64,000 nucleotides of DNA from Akkermansia massiliensis (GTDB lineage: Bacteria; Verrucomicrobiota; Verrucomicrobiia; Verrucomicrobiales; Akkermansiaceae). The stretch is from the NCBI RefSeq assembly GCF_018847375.1, contig NZ_CP072036.1:2356001-2420000 (forward strand). The letters are read 5' to 3'. Of the stretch, positions 59,723-64,000 are shown piece by piece. The translations under genes were made by a program, and so were the position numbers. Position 1 is the stretch's first letter. Each line of letters starts with the position of its first letter. The notes beneath the pieces were generated by a model, which ran no database searches, was not told the origin of the DNA, and was given only the letters and a program-made list of their open reading frames with translations.

Positions 59723-61390
59723 CTAGATGCGGAACCGGTGTTTCTGCACGGTCAGTTTATAGAACAGGTCGTAGCGGGCATTCAGCAGGGGCTGGAGATG
59801 TTCCACGCCGCCGGCCACCTGGCCGCGGATGTCCGCGTACAGTTTGCGGTAATCGGAAAGGCCGCTGACCATGGCTTCATACAGGGGCGTCCGCAGGCCG
59901 CATTCCACGGCAATGTGCATTTCCGCCGCCGCGGCTACAATCTGGCGCGACAGCCGGAACTGCATCCAGGCCAGCCCCAGGTTGCCGCCCACCCAGACGG
60001 CCAGGGCCGCGGCTACGCAGGCAAACCCCGCCGCATGTTCTCCGAAGCACCCCAGCAGGGCTCCCAGAATCACCAGGATGAGCATCAGCTTGATTTCCGT
60101 TCTCATCACGTCCTCCTGGTCCAGAAACAGCTTGCTGAGGCACGGCTTGATGCCGAAATCCTTCAGGGGCATGTAAATGGAACGGCCCAGGCGCTCCTTG
60201 TACACCTCCAGGTCCGCCTGGAGCCGCGCGGCGGGAAAATCGCCTATGTCGCAGTCCCACTGTTCCTTCACGCGGGGGCGCACATGGTTCCAGTGCGTCT
60301 GGCAGATGTTCAGGAATTCCTTGTTGTAATACGCGTGCCGTTCCTCAATGCCGGACTTGACCAGCTCATAAAACCATTCGTCAATGACGGGAGGAAGCTT
60401 GTGCAGGATCATCGTGCGCCGGATGGAAAGGAAGCGCCCCATCTGCCGGGCCGATTTTTTCCCCAGCCGCGGCACGCAGTCCTGCACGTACTGGGCGTAT
60501 GCCTTGAGCCGTGCGGGCATTTCATCCTCCATCTGGAGCTGGATGCGGTCTATCTCCCGGTCAATGGAAGTCAGGAAGCCGGAATCCATCTTGGAAAGGC
60601 GGTGCAGTTCATTGAGCACCTTTCCCTGTTCTTCCAGCAGGCGGTCCGTAGCCAGCAGCAGGCGTTCCACGCGCTTGTCCGTCAGCGGGCTGCGTTTCAG
60701 CACCTCCTGCACGCATGTTCTCAGCGCTTCCACGCCTTCCCCAGCCTGCTCCCCGGCGGTCGTGACGGGGTACAGGGGAAGCTGCACGCCCAGGCGTTCG
60801 CGGGAGGTGGAGCGCAATTCCTCTTTCAGGGACTGGAGCTGGTCAAAGGATAGCAGCTCCGCGTGGGTGATGACGAGCACCATGCGGGAATGGAGCCGTT
60901 CCTCCAGCGTCCGGAGGTAGTCCCATAAAGGGAGCTGGTTGCCGTCCCTGGCGGAAATGACCACAAGAATGGCGTCCGATTTGGGGACGATGTGCTTCAG
61001 CTTCCGGGGGGCGTCCTCTTGTTCCAGGCCGATGGTGTCCCAGAACTCAAGGTTCAGCAGGGCGTCCGACGGGTAAAAAAGGTCCAGCACCCATTCATGG
61101 GTGTGGGGCGCGGGGTGGGGCCTGTACTGCCAGCGGACCAGTGTGGCTTCACTGGAAACGCGGGAACAGAACCGTTCTCCGGCCAGGGCATCCAGCGTGG
61201 AAGACTTGCCGGAACCCGTCATGCCGATCACGGTGACGTTCTGCGGAGAGCAGCATTCCGCCAGGGCTTCCTCCACGTTTTCCTGGGAGTCAAAATGACG
61301 GTCCGGACCAATGCGGGCGGAAAATGCCGCGGCGGCATCCGCTACGTCCCGCACCGCATGCGGAATCACGTTTTTTCCTCCTGTCAGCAT
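59723..61390 (-). CDS. Dynamin-like GTPase with C-terminal membrane segments
   Basis: 555 residues. G1 is GMTGSGKSSTLDAL (about 55-68), G3 is FWDTIGLEQ, and a THAE sequence occupies the G4 position (VLVITHAELL), a variant of the usual NKxD. Long helical, coiled-coil-prone regions (about 225-420) follow, then two hydrophobic helices (about 427-470, LMLILVILGALLGCF and FACVAAALAVWVGGNLGLAW), then a helical tail. The order GTPase-helical stalk-membrane resembles bacterial dynamin-like or YfjP-type membrane GTPases. A role in membrane remodelling or stress is inferred. Stands alone. Confidence 0.7.
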   Translation of the reverse strand: MLTGGKNVIPHAVRDVADAAAAFSARIGPDRHFDSQENVEEALAECCSPQNVTVIGMTGSGKSSTLDALAGERFCSRVSSEATLVRWQYRPHPAPHTHEWVLDLFYPSDALLNLEFWDTIGLEQEDAPRKLKHIVPKSDAILVVISARDGNQLPLWDYLRTLEERLHSRMVLVITHAELLSFDQLQSLKEELRSTSRERLGVQLPLYPVTTAGEQAGEGVEALRTCVQEVLKRSPLTDKRVERLLLATDRLLEEQGKVLNELHRLSKMDSGFLTSIDREIDRIQLQMEDEMPARLKAYAQYVQDCVPRLGKKSARQMGRFLSIRRTMILHKLPPVIDEWFYELVKSGIEERHAYYNKEFLNICQTHWNHVRPRVKEQWDCDIGDFPAARLQADLEVYKERLGRSIYMPLKDFGIKPCLSKLFLDQEDVMRTEIKLMLILVILGALLGCFGEHAAGFACVAAALAVWVGGNLGLAWMQFRLSRQIVAAAAEMHIAVECGLRTPLYEAMVSGLSDYRKLYADIRGQVAGGVEHLQPLLNARYDLFYKLTVQKHRFRI

Positions 61391-61476
61391 GGGGTGTTGA
61401 AATCAAGGCTCCGTCCGGGCCGTTCCGTTATTCCGGAACAAACGTACACGCCGCTTTTCCTTCTGTCCAACTAAAA

Positions 61477-62172
61477 TCACGGGGCCGGAGCATAGGAGCG
61501 GCCGCCGAAAATGGCGGTGCCTACGCGGACGAGGGTGGCGCCCTCCTCCACAGCCGTTTCAAAGTCATGGCTCATGCCCATGGAAAGCTCCCTCAGCGGG
61601 GCTCCCCCCTTGCCGGACAGGGTTTCCTTCAGCTCCCGGAGGCGGCGGAAATAAGGGCGCGCTTCGTCCGGATTTTCCACCGGGGGAGGGATGCACATGA
61701 GGCCGGCTATTTCAAGGTGGTCCAGCGCGGCCAGCTCCGGCCATTCCCGTTCCAGAGTCTCCGGGGAAAAGCCGAATTTGCTGTCTTCATCCCCTACGTT
61801 CACTTCCAGCAGGATGCGGGGGCGTTTGCCCGTCTCCTGCGCTACGGCGTCCATGAACTGCGCCAGGCGCAGGGAGTCCACAGCGTGGATCAGCGTGAAA
61901 TGTTCCAGGGCCTTGCGCACCTTGTTGCGCTGCAGGGGGCCGATGAGGTGCCATTCCGTATCCGGAGGAAGAGCGGGGATTTTTCCCAGGGCCTCCTGAA
62001 CCCTGTTTTCTCCGAAAATGCGCTGGCCCGCATCGTAGCACGCCTTCACGTCATCCGCAGGAAAGGTTTTGCTGACGGCGACGAGGCGGGCGGACCCAGC
62101 CGGACGCCCGGCACGGAGTTCCGCGGAGCGGATGCGGGAGAGAATGTGTTCCAGATTCTGTTGGATGCTCAT
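61477..62172 (-). CDS. YggS/PROSC-family pyridoxal phosphate homeostasis protein
   Basis: 231 residues. The PLP-lysine motif LVAVSKTFPADDV lies near residues 30-42. Also present are IFGENRVQEALGKI, WHLIGPLQRNKVRKAL, VNVGDEDSKFGF and the C-terminal LSMGMSHDFETAVEEGATLVRVGTAIFG, all diagnostic of the family. It binds PLP without catalysis and balances free vitamin B6. Preceded by the YqgE-like gene with a 10-bp gap, so the two are likely co-transcribed. Confidence 0.95.
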   Translation of the reverse strand: MSIQQNLEHILSRIRSAELRAGRPAGSARLVAVSKTFPADDVKACYDAGQRIFGENRVQEALGKIPALPPDTEWHLIGPLQRNKVRKALEHFTLIHAVDSLRLAQFMDAVAQETGKRPRILLEVNVGDEDSKFGFSPETLEREWPELAALDHLEIAGLMCIPPPVENPDEARPYFRRLRELKETLSGKGGAPLRELSMGMSHDFETAVEEGATLVRVGTAIFGGRSYAPAP

Positions 62173-62182
62173 GATGGATGGT

Positions 62183-62746
62183 TCAATTCAGGGAAGGCTG
62201 TGCGGGCGCGTGGCTCATGATGTGGTGCAGGGGGGAGAGGCGCCGCATGGCCATGGCCCATACCTTGGAGGAGTCCGGCTCCAGGCAGATGTCCGGCACG
62301 GTGGGGGAGACGTACCAGGCGCGGTCGTTCAGCTCCCGGCGCAACTGGGAGGGCGTCCAGGCGCTGTGGCCCACGTAGGCGCGCAGGATGGCGTGGGGAT
62401 CCTCAATGTATTCCAGGGCCTGTTCCTCCTGTAGATGGAACTGGACGCGCAATTTGTCCTCCGTACGGACGAAGGCGGCGAAAATGAGCTGGTTGCGCTC
62501 CACGGGGCCTCCCTTGAAGATGGGAACGGGGTAAAGGGATTCCGGAATGTCCGTATGGCGCGCCACTTCTCCCACGTTCATGCCGGCCGGATGGTTCAGG
62601 ATGTGGCCTATGACGAATTCCTCCTCCACCCGGCTCAGAAAAATCACGGAGTGGTAAAAGCCGCCGCCGTCCAGATAGGGGGCGGAAACCAGAAGGTGGC
62701 CCGCCAGGTTTTCATTGCTGATATCTTCATGTTCCATCATGGCCAT
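62183..62746 (-). CDS. YqgE/AlgH-family (UPF0301) protein
   Basis: 187 residues. The family pattern is present: LAGHLLVSAPYLDGGGFYHSVIFL near the N-terminus, then IGHILNHPAGMNVGEVA and FKGGPVERNQLIF. Function is not firmly known; AlgH was linked to alginate regulation in Pseudomonas. Start could be any of the ATGs at 62746, 62740 or 62737. The operon with the YggS-like gene is suggested by the 10-bp gap. Confidence 0.88.
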   Translation of the reverse strand: MAMMEHEDISNENLAGHLLVSAPYLDGGGFYHSVIFLSRVEEEFVIGHILNHPAGMNVGEVARHTDIPESLYPVPIFKGGPVERNQLIFAAFVRTEDKLRVQFHLQEEQALEYIEDPHAILRAYVGHSAWTPSQLRRELNDRAWYVSPTVPDICLEPDSSKVWAMAMRRLSPLHHIMSHAPAQPSLN

Positions 62747-62852
62747 AAGTCTACGTTAACAAATGTGACGGACGCAGGCAACCATGCGTTCAAACAGCCA
62801 TGTCAGGAGGCGGAGGAACGGGAATGCCGGAAGAATGGCGGGGAAGGTCGGT

Positions 62853-63710
62853 TCAGCCGAGGGTGTAACGGGTCCCCCTGGCGGAACGGGCGGCGGCTTT
62901 GGAGCTCTTCACTGTCTTGCGGACTGCCGTCCGCTTGTGGGGAGAGGCTTTCTTCCCGGCGGCCGCGGTCTGCTTGCGGGAAAGGGCTACGGCGGGAGGA
63001 CGGGATGCCCGGCGGCGGTGGGAAATGATGGAAGCCGTGTTGGCATTCTCCATGAGAGACGGTGCGGAAGCCATGACCAGCAGGGAGGAATCCTGCGTTT
63101 TTTCCGCCTGGGCCAGAGCTTTCAGGGAAGCGTCTATGGAGCAGCGTTCGATCACGACGGGATCCCCGGTCCGGAGCAGGTTGAAGGCTTCGTACACGTC
63201 ATTGCTTTTCATTCGCACGCAGCCGTAGGAAGCGGGCGTGCCGATGGTGCGTTCTTCCGCCGTTCCGTGGATGTAAATCAGGCGGGAGTGGGCATTCCGG
63301 TTGCGGCCTTCCAGCCCTTCCAGCCACATGATGCGGGTGACGATGGGGTCGCGGCCCGGAGAATTGGGGGCCACGCATTCCCCGGTGGGCTTGCGGCTTT
63401 TAAACACCATGCCCTTGGGCTGTCCGGTGCCGATCTTGGAGGCGATGCGGTGGGCGCCCAGCGGAGTGCGGCAGCTCCCCTTCCTGTCGCCCAGACCGAA
63501 TTTGGAAGTGCTGATGGGGTAGGTTTTTACGACGTGTCCGTTGCGCATGACGGCCATTTTCTGGTCCCTGACGCTAACGACGGCGCCATCCTTGACGATG
63601 GCGGTGGGCTGGTAGTCCGGACGGGAGCAGGATACCAAGGCGCCGAACACCGCGAAGGCGGCGCCGGCGAGTTGAATCAGGCGTACTGCTTGCGAGAGAG
63701 GCGCAGGCAT
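62853..63710 (-). CDS. L,D-transpeptidase (YkuD) lipoprotein with basic C-terminal tail
   Basis: 285 residues. The N-terminus has a hydrophobic segment ending LVSC, a lipobox, so it is probably lipid-anchored. The YkuD catalytic domain (about 45-200) contains the active-site motif IHGTAEERTIGTPASYGCVRM with the catalytic Cys; STSKFGLGDRKGSCRTPLGAH is also typical. It would form 3-3 crosslinks in peptidoglycan or attach proteins to it. The last ~60 residues are Lys/Arg/Ala/Ser-rich (KKASPHKRTAVRKTVKSSKA), possibly binding the anionic cell wall. 10 bp after the upstream membrane gene. Confidence 0.88.
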   Translation of the reverse strand: MPAPLSQAVRLIQLAGAAFAVFGALVSCSRPDYQPTAIVKDGAVVSVRDQKMAVMRNGHVVKTYPISTSKFGLGDRKGSCRTPLGAHRIASKIGTGQPKGMVFKSRKPTGECVAPNSPGRDPIVTRIMWLEGLEGRNRNAHSRLIYIHGTAEERTIGTPASYGCVRMKSNDVYEAFNLLRTGDPVVIERCSIDASLKALAQAEKTQDSSLLVMASAPSLMENANTASIISHRRRASRPPAVALSRKQTAAAGKKASPHKRTAVRKTVKSSKAAARSARGTRYTLG

Positions 63711-63720
63711 GGGAAAGGTG

Positions 63721-64000
63721 TCAGTTCTTGGCTTTGGCAGTTTGCTTGGCGGGCAGCAGGTTGGAGATCATGCGGCCCAGGGAGCAGAACCCCGTGTAGT
63801 AGAATCCCAGGAAGGGAATCATCAGGATGGGGGAAAGGTAATGGCCCTGGCGGATCATGATGATGATCAGGTTCAGGAAGAAGGTGCCGCAGGCGATTTC
63901 CAGGACGGGGATGACGACGGACTTGATGGCCCTGTACCCGTTGCGCTTGAGCTGGGAGACATGCTGCCTGTTTTCCTTCTGGTCCACCCCGTACTTGGGC
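63721..64000 (-). CDS. C-terminal part of a membrane protein (runs off window)
   Basis: The minus-strand frame is open to the window edge. A GTG at 63987 could start an 88-residue protein, but the codons before it (PKYG, then VDQKENRQHVSQLKRNGYRAIK) continue without a stop, so this is probably the end of a longer gene. Two hydrophobic helices are visible: SVVIPVLEIACGTFFLNLIIIM, then YLSPILMIPFLGFYYTGF, followed by a short basic tail. The layout would suit the end of a cellulose-synthase-like glycosyltransferase, but this is a guess. Confidence 0.55.
   Translation of the reverse strand, partial: PKYGVDQKENRQHVSQLKRNGYRAIKSVVIPVLEIACGTFFLNLIIIMIRQGHYLSPILMIPFLGFYYTGFCSLGRMISNLLPAKQTAKAKN

Noticed and set aside
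1-64000. CRISPR arrays, tRNA/rRNA genes, prophage or IS transposases
   Set aside because: No regularly spaced 25-40-bp direct repeats, no tRNA T-loop/acceptor pattern and no transposase or integrase motif were noticed. The scan was by eye, so a divergent tRNA could be missed.

Overview
The window looks like part of the chromosome of a mucin-associated Verrucomicrobium, most probably Akkermansia or a close relative. This is inferred from the content: two giant tandem autotransporters built from Gly/Thr/Asn-rich passenger repeats, an exported sulfatase, a regulatory PTS (HPr, Enzyme I, HPr kinase) without sugar permeases, eukaryote-type UDP-glucose pyrophosphorylase and branching enzyme, weak or absent Shine-Dalgarno sequences, and strongly GC-rich third codon positions. 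No rRNA, tRNA, CRISPR array, transposase or phage gene was seen.

Layout. 0-2.5 kb: the 5' end of xseA and an AMP-forming acyl ligase, both on the minus strand. 3.1-19.1 kb: two paralogous autotransporters in tandem. Their passengers have diverged, but the last ~1.08 kb (beta-barrel, stop and trailing hairpin) is nearly identical. The first copy has seven single-base insertions in its barrel relative to the second. 19.4-27.7 kb, minus strand: acyl-ACP thioesterase, UDP-glucuronate decarboxylase, a two-component system whose kinase is frameshifted in a 7-G run, hemB and secreted or membrane proteins of unknown function. 27.8-40.5 kb: housekeeping genes (thrS-infC, dxr, coaD, a GGQ release-factor-like protein, UDP-glucose pyrophosphorylase) with a methyltransferase, an outer-membrane protein and several membrane proteins. 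40.9-47.5 kb: an accessory, locally AT-rich glycan-modification locus. It holds two LicD-family phosphotransferases, a cytidylyltransferase-oxidoreductase fusion, a nucleotidyltransferase-aminotransferase fusion and an ornithine-cyclodeaminase-family dehydrogenase. 47.7-64.0 kb: glycogen branching enzyme, sufE, argF, a sulfatase, hprK-ptsH-ptsI, an M20 peptidase, an ABC ATPase, 5-formyl-THF cyclo-ligase, a dynamin-like GTPase, a YggS-like protein, a YqgE-like protein, an L,D-transpeptidase and a partial membrane protein.

The most interesting region is 40.9-47.5 kb. Two LicD transferases sit with two bifunctional enzymes, each carrying a nucleotidyltransferase domain. I infer that each fusion makes one CDP-activated alcohol and that the LicD proteins transfer these to a surface glycan. 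The second licD is out of frame at a 7-T run, where one more T restores a full-length LicD protein, so it may be switchable or may be a base-calling error. Intergenic regions also carry a family of paired 13-15-bp palindromes whose two members are reverse complements of each other, about 155-205 bp apart. These look like REPIN-type or MITE-like elements.
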